From: JBCCSZ01 sp039199225
Lineage (GTDB): Bacteria > Bacteroidota > Bacteroidia > Chitinophagales > Saprospiraceae
Reading direction: 5' to 3'
DNA length: 18,123 bases
NCBI GenBank assembly: GCA_039199225.1
Contig: JBCCSZ010000148.1
Coordinates: 1-18,123 of the forward strand
Shown: positions 1 through 6,819 of the stretch, piece by piece
Layout: every line of letters begins with the position of its first letter
How positions within the stretch are numbered: the first letter of the stretch is position 1
Program-made: the position numbers and the translations under genes
The notes under the pieces: generated by a model
Told to the model about the DNA's origin: nothing
What the model saw: the letters and a program-made list of their open reading frames with translations, nothing else
The model's database searches: none

Positions 1-1
1 A

Positions 2-17
2 ATGCCCCAGCGGGCAT
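2..17. other. Short perfect hairpin at the window's left edge
   Basis: ATGCCC and GGGCAT form a 6-bp stem around a 4-base loop (CAGC). On the plus strand no T-run follows. On the minus strand the sequence leaves the window after two T residues, so this could be the base of an intrinsic terminator for a minus-strand gene to the left. That cannot be decided from this window. The rest of 18-232 holds only a weak 60-codon minus-strand ORF with a TTG start, plus the leader of the LysM gene, and I see no convincing promoter there. Confidence 0.3.
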
Positions 18-232
18 ATGGCAGTCCATTGGTATTTTCAATGGATTATTGTATTTTCATGTAAAATTACGCTAATGCCTAAACGACTGAGCTTGCGAAA
101 ATTATGTCTGTCCAGTAGTCTGTCGCCTGCTTCACTTGCTGCCTTACATCTAGCGATCCGTTCGAGGGCTATCGCATCATAGAGTGGTACAGCGCTTAGC
201 GCAATCCCTGGCTTTTGCAAAACATTTAAACA

Positions 233-1336
233 ATGAAATCATACAAAGTAAAATCGGGTGATACACTCGGTTCAATCGCCTTTAAACAACTGGGCAGTGC
301 CGGTCAATGGCGCGAGATTGCCGAACTGAACAACATCATCAATCCCAATAAAATCGAAGTTGGCGAAGTCTTGCAACTGCCGAGCATCGGCGATCCGGAG
401 GCCAGCACTCAAAAGTCTGATGTCATCATCATCGATGAAAACGATAAAATCTATTACCAGTATAAAAACGATGCAACCAAGCGGTATCTGGGGACCAGAT
501 TTCGGAAAGGGATTTCCAGAAGAGGAAGTCAAAATACAGAAACTTTTATCAAGGAAAATCCATCCCTTTTATCTAGGCTCAAGATCAGTAAATCGGAAGC
601 CAACGCCCTCTTGGCTACTTCAGAAAATGAAGGCAATCTGGATGCCATCAATACCTACGACAATTCATTTATGAGCTTTGGGATGTTCCAGTGGACGCTG
701 GGAACTAAATCAAACGATGGAGAATTGCCAGCACTCATCAAGCTGGTTAAGGAAAAATATCCCAAAGCTTTTGAGCAGTTTTGTGGTCAGTTTGACCTAA
801 CCGTGTCGGCAGATACCAATACTGTTTCTGGCTACTTGATCTATCAGGGAAAGAAGGTGGATACGGTAGCGGAGAAAAGCTTTTTTCGCAGTAATATCGT
901 AGCTTACCGCTTTGCAGCAGCCGGACTTGATAAGCGGGTCAATGCAGTGCAGGTTTTACATGCCATCAATCGTTTCAATCGCTTTTATTTCATCAATACC
1001 AGCCGACTGGGTGGCCATACGCTCTTCGAGCTGTTGTCTTCCGAGTATGCCGCGGCTCTCTTTCTAGACAATCATGTGAATCGGCCAGCCTATGTTTTGC
1101 CCTGTGTCTCGAAGGCTATTAAAAGTACTGGCTTGACATTCGAGGAACTGAAAAACGGCGGCGATGCAGAAGAAATGAAAGTCATCAATCAGTACCTCAT
1201 CTTGCGAGAAACCTATGGTTCGTCTCCCATGACGGATGCCAAGGGGCGGGCCGAAGTTGTTAAACGCTACCTAGACAATGGTCAAATTTCCGCCAAAAAA
1301 GGAAGCTTTAAATCCAATCGATTGCTGCGGGGTTAA
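233..1336 (+). CDS. LysM domain protein with lysozyme-like C-terminal region
   Basis: The 367-residue protein begins directly with a LysM module (about residues 3-50: YKVKSGDTLGSIA, then INPNKIEVGEVLQLP), a fold that binds N-acetylglucosamine-containing glycans such as peptidoglycan. A linker of about 60 residues follows, then a domain with a segment at 128-156 (ATSENEGNLDAINTYD followed by SFGMFQWTLG). This resembles the catalytic-Glu neighbourhood of lysozyme/chitosanase-like folds, with E131 or E133 as candidate acids. Enzymatic activity is therefore an inference. There is no signal peptide, lipobox or membrane segment, which is unusual for a wall-active protein; release by lysis, a contractile injection system or another non-Sec route is possible. 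The ATG at 233 is preceded by the A-rich AACATTTAAACA, typical of Bacteroidota. It stands alone and converges with the VIT gene. Confidence is high for LysM and low for the hydrolase activity. Confidence 0.85.
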   Translation: MKSYKVKSGDTLGSIAFKQLGSAGQWREIAELNNIINPNKIEVGEVLQLPSIGDPEASTQKSDVIIIDENDKIYYQYKNDATKRYLGTRFRKGISRRGSQNTETFIKENPSLLSRLKISKSEANALLATSENEGNLDAINTYDNSFMSFGMFQWTLGTKSNDGELPALIKLVKEKYPKAFEQFCGQFDLTVSADTNTVSGYLIYQGKKVDTVAEKSFFRSNIVAYRFAAAGLDKRVNAVQVLHAINRFNRFYFINTSRLGGHTLFELLSSEYAAALFLDNHVNRPAYVLPCVSKAIKSTGLTFEELKNGGDAEEMKVINQYLILRETYGSSPMTDAKGRAEVVKRYLDNGQISAKKGSFKSNRLLRG

Positions 1337-1381
1337 GGGGCATTTAGTGCTGACCTTTTAGGCGTACTTTATCGATCTTCT

Positions 1382-2128
1382 TCAATGTACCAACTGCGCG
1401 AGCCAATAGCCGATGTAGTAAGAAACACTTGCAGCGAGCAGCCCTAGCACGAGGGTTTCCAGCATCCCTTTAAAAATATTGGTCTCCGTGATGTAGGTCT
1501 TTAGAAAACCAATGAATAAAAAGCCGATAGAGGTTAACACGATTGTCGAGACAAATAGATCGCCACTGAAGCCAAACAGGTAGTCCCACAGGTAGATGCT
1601 CAGGGGAATCAAGCCTATGATGATGAAAGAAATATAAGTGACAATGCCTACTGTGAACGGAGAGCGATCTTCTCGGATCATGTTGAGCTGCTCCTTCATT
1701 TTGGTGTCTGTCCACTGATTTTTATTGGCAGCAATAACACCTACGACCTGATCCAGCAACTCACCGCTAAAACCTTTTGCTTTGTAGATGGCCCGCAATT
1801 CTGCTTTTTGGATGTAAGGCTCCGCTTCGATTTGTTGGCGGCTGTTTTTGTGGTGTTTGTCGTAATTGTCCAACTCCGATTTGGTGGACAGGTAGGCTCC
1901 CAGAGACATGGAAAAGCCATCGGCAATTAAGTTGGCGAAGCCAAGGATGAGGATAACGGCTGATCCTAAATCAGCACCTACGGCACCTGCTACTACTGCA
2001 AAGGTGGTGATGCTGCCATCGATACCGCCGTAAACAAATTCACCAAGATAGTCTTGATACTTTTGTATAAAGTTACCTTTCGAAACTGCATTAGTTTCAT
2101 AGGTCAACTCAGAAAGTTGAACATTCAT
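1382..2128 (-). CDS. VIT1/CCC1-family Fe(II)/Mn(II) transporter
   Basis: This 248-residue membrane protein matches the VIT1/CCC1 family, which moves ferrous iron or manganese out of the cytoplasm, usually driven by H+ exchange. The family signature GGIDGSITTFAVVAG lies at residues 34-48 in the first membrane helix, and the second helix (about 55-80) carries the conserved NLIADGFSMSLGAYLS. A hydrophilic, Glu/His/Lys-rich loop (about 82-152) follows; in this family it forms the metal-binding domain (E85, H92, H93, E101, E103, E110 are visible). Three more hydrophobic segments (about 158-180, 190-210, 222-246) complete the usual five-helix layout. Length and domain order are normal. The gene is probably monocistronic: its upstream spacer carries a promoter-like TTTG-N17-TTTCTTTG arrangement and two 20-22 base direct repeats that could be an operator. 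A role in metal detoxification is inferred from the family; the actual metal cannot be read from the sequence. Confidence 0.92.
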   Translation of the reverse strand: MNVQLSELTYETNAVSKGNFIQKYQDYLGEFVYGGIDGSITTFAVVAGAVGADLGSAVILILGFANLIADGFSMSLGAYLSTKSELDNYDKHHKNSRQQIEAEPYIQKAELRAIYKAKGFSGELLDQVVGVIAANKNQWTDTKMKEQLNMIREDRSPFTVGIVTYISFIIIGLIPLSIYLWDYLFGFSGDLFVSTIVLTSIGFLFIGFLKTYITETNIFKGMLETLVLGLLAASVSYYIGYWLAQLVH

Positions 2129-2158
2129 ATCTACTTATTATTTGGTCATACCTAGGAT

Positions 2159-2187
2159 CAAAGAAAAGAAAAACAAGTGTTTACAAA
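2159..2187 (-). promoter_or_regulatory. Candidate promoter of the VIT-family gene
   Basis: Read on the minus strand, a TTTG box (2187-2184) is followed after 17 bases by TTTCTTTG (2166-2159). This differs at one position from the Bacteroidota -7 consensus TAnnTTTG, and the spacing is within the range reported for Flavobacterium promoters. It lies about 30 bases upstream of the VIT start codon. The upstream box overlaps one of two direct repeats. Prediction from consensus only. Confidence 0.35.
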
Positions 2188-2221
2188 GTGAAAATCATAT
2201 TAAGTGTTTGTAAAGCGAATC
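2175..2221. repeat. Pair of imperfect direct repeats, possible operator
   Basis: The units are AAGTGTTTACAAAGTGAAAA plus TC (2175-2196) and AAGTGTTTGTAAAGCGAATC (2202-2221). Their starts are 27 bases apart, about two and a half helical turns. The first covers the putative -33 box of the VIT-family transporter promoter and the second lies just upstream. Tandem half-sites in this position are typical of a repressor or activator site, here perhaps metal-responsive; the binding protein is unknown. Confidence 0.45.
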
Positions 2222-2234
2222 CTAAATATGCGTG

Positions 2235-2269
2235 AACGAAAGGAGTTTGTACAATGGGCTTTTTTCGTT
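2235..2269. other. Imperfect inverted repeat over the NAT stop codon
   Basis: AACGAAAGGAG (2235-2245) and CTTTTTTCGTT (2259-2269) can form an 11-bp stem including two G-U pairs around a 13-base loop. It covers the stop codon of the arylamine N-acetyltransferase gene. No T-tract follows it on the minus strand, so it is not a standard intrinsic terminator. It may protect the 3' end of the transcript or may be chance. Confidence 0.25.
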
Positions 2270-3023
2270 ATGGATAGGATATTCCAAAGAAATCGGCTAG
2301 TAGCTGTCTCTCTGCTTCTTCCGACTCTATCATTGCACTGCTCTTCCGACCATCGATCCTCTGGGTGAATTTTTGGTTAAAGAGAGTTCGTCTACCATTG
2401 GTCAAGGGAAGGGTACAAATTTTATTTTTGACAAAGTAAGAATCGGGTGATCGCTCCTTCCAATCGCACATTGATTGGAATTGTTCGATTTGTCTGGCAT
2501 CTGTTTCGAAGGCATAGATTTTCTTGAAGTCTCTGCCATTTTCAGATTTGTAAAGGAGGTAGCTATTGGCAGGACCATTTTCCAGTCGAAAGCTGTGGAG
2601 GTCATCTTTAATGGTCTGATCTGTACGAAGGGGAAGTGGCTCAATGAATAGGTCGCCAAATCCAACGTCTGCCAGCCAGGCAGTTTTACCGAAATGGATG
2701 AGTAATGCCATATGATCGAATGGCGGTCCTTCTTGCCCATCATCAAAAATACGGGCTGCAATCATCCGGGCATCGAAGCCTATTTCTTGCAAGAGCAAAT
2801 AGAAAAGATGGTTCAACTCATAGCAAAATCCCCCTCGTCTGTTCCCCACTATTTTATGATAAAGGTGTGCTTTGTCCAACTGTAGTTTTACATTCCGATG
2901 AATGTCCAGGTTTTCGAAGGGTACGTGAATAACATGCTGTCTGTGCAATGCCAGCAAACTCGCCAAATCAGCCTGTGGCGTTTGTTGAAGTTGAATGCGA
3001 GCGAGATAAGCTGAGGTGTTCAT
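2268..3023 (-). CDS. nat: Arylamine N-acetyltransferase
   Basis: The 251-residue protein matches the arylamine N-acetyltransferase (NAT) family, cytoplasmic enzymes that transfer acetyl from acetyl-CoA to arylamines and hydrazines through a cysteine intermediate. The catalytic triad is intact and correctly spaced: C67 in RRGGFCYELN, H104 in PFDHMALL and D119 in WLADVGFGD, close to the positions in characterised bacterial NATs. The preceding VPFENLDIH (34-42) is also a family landmark. The length is near, slightly below, the usual 260-280 residues. It is divergently transcribed from the BCCT transporter across a 127-base gap that carries only weak promoter-like pieces (for example TAGATTTA on the minus strand). 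The physiological substrate cannot be deduced; in bacteria the gene often serves xenobiotic detoxification or secondary metabolism. Confidence 0.93.
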   Translation of the reverse strand: MNTSAYLARIQLQQTPQADLASLLALHRQHVIHVPFENLDIHRNVKLQLDKAHLYHKIVGNRRGGFCYELNHLFYLLLQEIGFDARMIAARIFDDGQEGPPFDHMALLIHFGKTAWLADVGFGDLFIEPLPLRTDQTIKDDLHSFRLENGPANSYLLYKSENGRDFKKIYAFETDARQIEQFQSMCDWKERSPDSYFVKNKICTLPLTNGRRTLFNQKFTQRIDGRKSSAMIESEEAERQLLADFFGISYP

Positions 3024-3150
3024 TTATTTGTAAGTAAGGGCTTATAAAGGAGGCACTAAATTTAAATCTACTGTAAATAGTTTACTTTCTTACGAGCAGC
3101 TTTCCACAACTTATTACCTTTAGGACAAAGCTAAGGGTAAACACCAAACA

Positions 3151-4668
3151 ATGACACAGCCTACTTCCAAACTTTCTCTGAATGCCAAAGTATTTTATCC
3201 GACCATCTTTTTTCTAGTCGTCGTCATTGCCTACAGTCTGTACAACAACGAGGCATTCATCGCAGGAGCGGAGGCAATCAATCAATGGACGTTGAAAAAC
3301 TTTGGCTGGCTCTTTACTTGGAGTGCCTTCCTGTTCTTAATTATTTTGACTGTTGTATACTTTTCGCCTTTGGCCAAAGTCCGCATTGGGGGCAATCAGG
3401 CAAAGCCCATCCTTTCGCGCTGGCGGTGGTTTGCCACGGCCCTCTGTACCACCGTTGCTACAGGCATCCTCTTTTGGGGAACGGCAGAGCCATTGTATCA
3501 CCTATATCTGCCGCCTTCCAGCCTAGGTTTAGAGCCCTCCAGCCCGGAGGCCGCCTACTTCGCCATGTCCACCCTGTTTATGCATTGGTCTTTTACACCT
3601 TATGGCATTTATACCATCACCGGCTTGGTCTTCGCCTTGGGCTACTACAATCGCGCTCGACCCTTTAGCATCAGCTCCCTACTTTTTCCCTTTCTAAAAA
3701 ACAAGAATTCCACCAACTTAGGTACCGTATTGGACATCATCTGCCTGACAGCCTTGGTTTCGGGCATGGCGGCCTCTTTGGGGACGGGCATTCTCGCCAT
3801 CATGGGGGGCTTGGAGACCACCCTGGGTTTCACTCCTTCCGACGCCCTAATGGGCATGATCGGCCTGGCCATTGTTGCGACCTTTATCGCCTCAGCCGTC
3901 AGCGGTCTCAAGAAGGGAATCACTCGGTTGTCCAATTGGAATACCCGTGGCTTTTTTGTGCTGGCCGCCCTACTTTTTTTCCTGGGACCCACCTTAGCCA
4001 TTCTAAAGATCGGAGGGGCAGGTCTTTGGGACTATGGTTCCCATTTCTTGTCGCGCAGCACCAACATCGGCGCCAACATCAATTCGGATTGGCTAAAAGA
4101 TTGGACGATATTTTACTTTGCCAATTGGTATGCCTGGGCGCCCATCGCCGCCTTGTTCTTGGGTCGGCTGTCCGTAGGTTATACGGTTAGGGACTTCATT
4201 CATTTCAACCTGATTTTTCCTTCCATCTTTGCTTGTACCTGGATGATCATCTTTGGTGGGGCGTCCCTCGCAATGGACAGCGAAACGGGCGGCACCCTCT
4301 ACCAGACGCTCACCAGCCAAGGGGAAGGCAACGTGATGTATCAAATATTTGAAAGTCTACCAGCCGGAAAGCTGATTAGTATCTTCGCCCTACTGGTAGT
4401 GTTTATATCCTATGTGACCGTTGCTGATTCCAATGTGTCGGCCATGAGCGCCATCAGCAGCCAAGGCATCCGCCCGGAGACGCCCGAAGCACCCCTATGG
4501 ATCAAAATTGTCTGGGGCGTTTTGATCGGATTGATTGCCTGGGTGATGATCAGCTCGGCTGGCATCGATGGCATCCGTCTGCTCTGTGTCCTAGGCGGCT
4601 TCCCAGCCTTGTTCATCATCATTTTGGCAGGCTTAGGCATGGTAAAGCTACTATGGGAGCGTTTTTAG
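3151..4668 (+). CDS. BCCT-family betaine/choline/carnitine-type transporter
   Basis: The 505-residue integral membrane protein has about twelve hydrophobic segments and BCCT hallmarks: WGTAEPLYHL (109-118), MHWSFTPYGIYTITGLVFAL (144-163), GMAASLGTGI (205-214), the NWYAWAP region (325-331) followed by LGRLSVGYTVRDFI (337-350), and the VADSNVSAMSAIS helix (424-436). BCCT carriers import quaternary ammonium or sulfonium solutes such as glycine betaine, choline, carnitine or DMSP, with Na+ or H+. It has no long cytoplasmic N- or C-terminal extension of the kind used for osmosensing in BetP. The aromatic box looks altered: from memory of BetP's FYWAWWISW, this protein reads FYFANWYAW, which would replace two aromatic positions. 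Substrate specificity is therefore uncertain. The start ATG is preceded by AAACACCAAACA; a weak TACCTTTA -7-like element lies at 3115-3122. A degenerate repeat begins about 40 bases after the stop. Confidence 0.92.
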   Translation: MTQPTSKLSLNAKVFYPTIFFLVVVIAYSLYNNEAFIAGAEAINQWTLKNFGWLFTWSAFLFLIILTVVYFSPLAKVRIGGNQAKPILSRWRWFATALCTTVATGILFWGTAEPLYHLYLPPSSLGLEPSSPEAAYFAMSTLFMHWSFTPYGIYTITGLVFALGYYNRARPFSISSLLFPFLKNKNSTNLGTVLDIICLTALVSGMAASLGTGILAIMGGLETTLGFTPSDALMGMIGLAIVATFIASAVSGLKKGITRLSNWNTRGFFVLAALLFFLGPTLAILKIGGAGLWDYGSHFLSRSTNIGANINSDWLKDWTIFYFANWYAWAPIAALFLGRLSVGYTVRDFIHFNLIFPSIFACTWMIIFGGASLAMDSETGGTLYQTLTSQGEGNVMYQIFESLPAGKLISIFALLVVFISYVTVADSNVSAMSAISSQGIRPETPEAPLWIKIVWGVLIGLIAWVMISSAGIDGIRLLCVLGGFPALFIIILAGLGMVKLLWERF

Positions 4669-4705
4669 CCCATTTTACAGCACCCAATCCCCACAAACCC
4701 ATCAG

Positions 4706-4805
4706 CACGAAAAATCACAAAATCATAAAACCACGAAACCCCCAAATCACGAAACCCCGATCACAAAACCACCAAATCACAAAACTATAAAATCACAAAA
4801 CCCCC
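4706..4805. repeat. Degenerate short tandem repeat (ATCACAAAACC-like units)
   Basis: About 100 bases consist of loosely periodic 8-11 base units such as AATCACAAA, ATCATAAA, ACCACGAAACC, AATCACGAAACC, ATCACAAAACC and AAATCACAAAACT, almost free of G on this strand. It lies between the BCCT stop and the next gene. Arrays of this kind recur between genes in many Bacteroidota and create spurious Asn/His/Gln/Ile/Thr/Lys/Pro-rich ORFs. The units are too short and too similar throughout, with no distinct spacers, to be CRISPR. The rest of 4669-4924 is non-coding leader for the downstream gene. Confidence 0.75.
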
Positions 4806-4924
4806 ACTCCCTCCCCAAAAATAGCCTTCATCGAATCATTATGAATTTGTGAAGAGTGTGTAAAGTGGCAAGCTTTTTTAGTGCTAAATGGCTAAATTGT
4901 GTCTTCTAACAAATATCTAGACAA

Positions 4925-5650
4925 ATGACCGTTTTAACTACGCTCGGAATTTTGTTGTTGGTTGTGGTAGGAATCATTGCCGGTTATTTTCTATTCATGC
5001 TCATTGGATACTTCGTCCCGGTCAATCGCAAGTATGAAATAGTGGCGGGTGGTGTTGACATCTACCTTCATTCCAATGGGATGCATACCGATTTTATTCT
5101 GCCGACAGAACATCCTTTGTTCGACTGGAAGAAGATCATTCCTGAAAAGCCCTTTGATCAGTCCCTTAGCGATACTCCTTATATCGGTGTTGGGTGGGGA
5201 GACAAGGCTTTTTACCTCGACTTAGAAACTTGGGATCAGTTGACGTTCAAAATGGCGGCCGTTTCTTTGTTGGTGCCAACAACGCCGACGCTGATGCATA
5301 TTACGGCTTATGAGCAACTGCCGTATGAAGCCAAGAAATTGACAAAGATCAGCATTTCCAAGGCACAATATGTCAAACTTTGTAGCTACGTTCTGGATTC
5401 CTTTGATTTTGATGAAAAGCAAAATGTCCAATTGATTCCAGATGTCGGCTATGCGGAGAACGATAATTTTTACCATGCACATGGCTCTTACCACGCTTTA
5501 TATACCTGTAACTACTGGGTAAATCATGGCCTGAAGAAAATTGGTGTCCGCACGTCCCTTTGGACTCCGACAGATCGGGGGATTTTCTACCAGATTGGCA
5601 AAGTCAGCTCCCTACTGCCGGAGGACAACCTATTGATGGGGGCTGGTTAG
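4925..5650 (+). CDS. TIGR02117/DUF2459 family membrane-anchored protein
   Basis: This 241-residue protein has one N-terminal hydrophobic anchor (about 5-31), with the rest predicted outside the cytoplasmic membrane. The soluble part carries the landmarks of the TIGR02117/DUF2459 family: VDIYLHSNGMHTDFILP (44-60), GVGWGDKAFYLDLETW (88-103), PTLMHITAY (121-129), TCNYWVNHGLKKIG (194-207) and TPTDRGIFYQIG (214-225). The family has no established biochemical function. The conserved His pair H49/H54 and Cys195 make a cysteine-hydrolase-like fold conceivable, but this is only a suggestion. It does not sit in a urease locus, where the family was first named. Its stop codon interleaves with that of the convergent peptidase-like gene (TTAG at 5647-5650), leaving no room for a terminator between them. 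Confidence 0.85.
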   Translation: MTVLTTLGILLLVVVGIIAGYFLFMLIGYFVPVNRKYEIVAGGVDIYLHSNGMHTDFILPTEHPLFDWKKIIPEKPFDQSLSDTPYIGVGWGDKAFYLDLETWDQLTFKMAAVSLLVPTTPTLMHITAYEQLPYEAKKLTKISISKAQYVKLCSYVLDSFDFDEKQNVQLIPDVGYAENDNFYHAHGSYHALYTCNYWVNHGLKKIGVRTSLWTPTDRGIFYQIGKVSSLLPEDNLLMGAG

Positions 5651-6699
5651 CCGATGTAGAACTTTTTGACGTCGATCTCACCGTCTTTCTCGATGACTGT
5701 TCGCCAGGATGACTCTTCGTTCAGCGATATGTAGCGGCGCTCCTCCGCCAAGTAGTGCCAGTCCTTTTCCTTTTGATAGAACATTTGATTGCCAGGCATC
5801 TCGATGATTTTCAGGATGCCATTGTCGTGATGGTTGACCTGGTCGTAGTCTGTCTGGGCATTTTGGGCCATTTCGGAATACAGTTCGTTGAGCTGCAGCA
5901 GGAGGTTGTTCAGTGGAACGTCTAATTTCTCGACATTCAAGCCAATCCTTTTGGCTTCCCGTATCGTGATTGGATAACTGTGGGATGGATATTCAGAATT
6001 GAGGTGGTTGCTGATTTTGTCGGCCCGATCGGTATCTTCCAGGTGGTAAGACAGGATTTCTGTCGTCAACTTGATCGATAGCGAGCTGGCGCGGTCCACG
6101 GAACCGAATACTAGGGGATGGATGAATTTGTAGAGGTCGCGGTAGGGGTTGAGGTCGGCAGATTCCTTTTTATCGTCCCAGAGCCTAAGTACGCGATCCA
6201 ACTCATTTTGACTGACGCTCACCTTGTCGTTGAACTTTGTATCGATGGGGGAGAGGTCGTGGGTAATCGACGTATCGATGGCTGATAGATAGGCCAGCGG
6301 TCCCATTTGGATGACATCGGCTCCCAGCACGAGCATGGTGGCTGCAGAGGCGCAATCCAGCGGAACGAGTGCGACGATGTTTTTATAGAAATTGCGCAGC
6401 AGGTGTACGATTCGCAAGGCGCCCTTGCCGGAACCCCCATCGCTTTTCACAAATAGATAAAGCGTCTGGTTCTTGATTTTGCCATTGAGGATTTTATACA
6501 ACACCAATACATCGTCTTGTACCAATTGGCTATTGTCTGATATCCAGTAGGATAGAAAATCGCCATTGATTTGTTGCTGGATGGTTTGGATGACTTCCTG
6601 TGTATCCTTGTAGAGAATCGGTGGCTTCTTCGTTTCAATGTTGTGGTCTGGTTTTGTGGTCATGCCCGTAGATTTTTTAGCTTTATGTTCAGTTAACAT
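5647..6699 (-). CDS. SDH proteinase-like serine peptidase (ClpP/crotonase fold)
   Basis: The protein resembles the serine dehydrogenase proteinase (SDH_sah)/S49-like group. Counting from ATG 6699 (350 residues), a beta-alpha core with LYLFVKSDGGSGKGALRIVH (about 80-99) forms the oxyanion-hole region. It is followed by IVALVPLDCASAATMLVLGA, where Ser118 sits at the expected nucleophile position, then DVIQMGPLAYLSAIDTSI, matching the family's 'ADEIVM.P.A.LGPVDP' block. YPITIREAKRIGLNV (about 242-256) matches the family's C-terminal motif. There is no signal peptide or membrane helix, so it is probably cytoplasmic; peptidase activity is inferred. The reading frame is open up to an ATG at 6768, but that codon lies inside the terminator stem of the preceding gene, so 6699 (or the internal ATG at 6663) is the better start. 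The aligned region begins well downstream of both. Confidence 0.75.
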   Translation of the reverse strand: MLTEHKAKKSTGMTTKPDHNIETKKPPILYKDTQEVIQTIQQQINGDFLSYWISDNSQLVQDDVLVLYKILNGKIKNQTLYLFVKSDGGSGKGALRIVHLLRNFYKNIVALVPLDCASAATMLVLGADVIQMGPLAYLSAIDTSITHDLSPIDTKFNDKVSVSQNELDRVLRLWDDKKESADLNPYRDLYKFIHPLVFGSVDRASSLSIKLTTEILSYHLEDTDRADKISNHLNSEYPSHSYPITIREAKRIGLNVEKLDVPLNNLLLQLNELYSEMAQNAQTDYDQVNHHDNGILKIIEMPGNQMFYQKEKDWHYLAEERRYISLNEESSWRTVIEKDGEIDVKKFYIG

Positions 6700-6741
6700 A
6701 CAAACGAAGTGGCAAAGTAATTCCAATAGTGATAGAAAAAT

Positions 6742-6779
6742 AAAAAAAGAGCCGCACGATTTGTCCAATCGTACAGCCC
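6742..6779 (-). terminator. Intrinsic terminator of the sigma/beta-barrel operon
   Basis: On the minus strand GGGCTGTACGATT (6779-6767) pairs with AATCGTGCGGCTC (6761-6749), giving 13 consecutive pairs including three G-U wobbles around a 5-base loop. Seven T residues follow directly (6748-6742). It begins 40 bases after the stop codon of the beta-barrel gene and precedes the chosen start of the peptidase-like gene. This is a textbook Rho-independent terminator. Confidence 0.88.
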
Positions 6780-6819
6780 AGCTTATTATTTAATTTAACT
6801 CCTGGGAAAATGAACTAAA

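Noticed and set aside
38..220. 60-codon minus-strand ORF left of the LysM gene
   Set aside because: It begins at TTG without an in-frame ATG and resembles no family I know. Its codon content is not implausible, so a remnant cannot be excluded, but evidence is too thin for a call.
3115..3122. TACCTTTA as a promoter -7 element for the BCCT gene
   Set aside because: It matches seven of eight consensus bases, but no TTG/TTTG box lies at the required distance upstream.
4497..4790. 97-codon ORF running from the BCCT 3' end into the repeat array
   Set aside because: It is an alternative frame of the transporter that continues through low-complexity repeats, giving a Lys/Pro/Asn/His/Gln/Ile/Thr tail typical of spurious translations.
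4706..4805. Possible CRISPR array
   Set aside because: Units are 8-11 bases, degenerate and contiguous, with no distinct spacers of constant length and no cas genes nearby.
5050..5065. TGTTGACATCTACC match between the TIGR02117 gene and the 14902-15096 spacer
   Set aside because: A single 14-base match is about what chance predicts in a window this size, and one copy is inside coding sequence.
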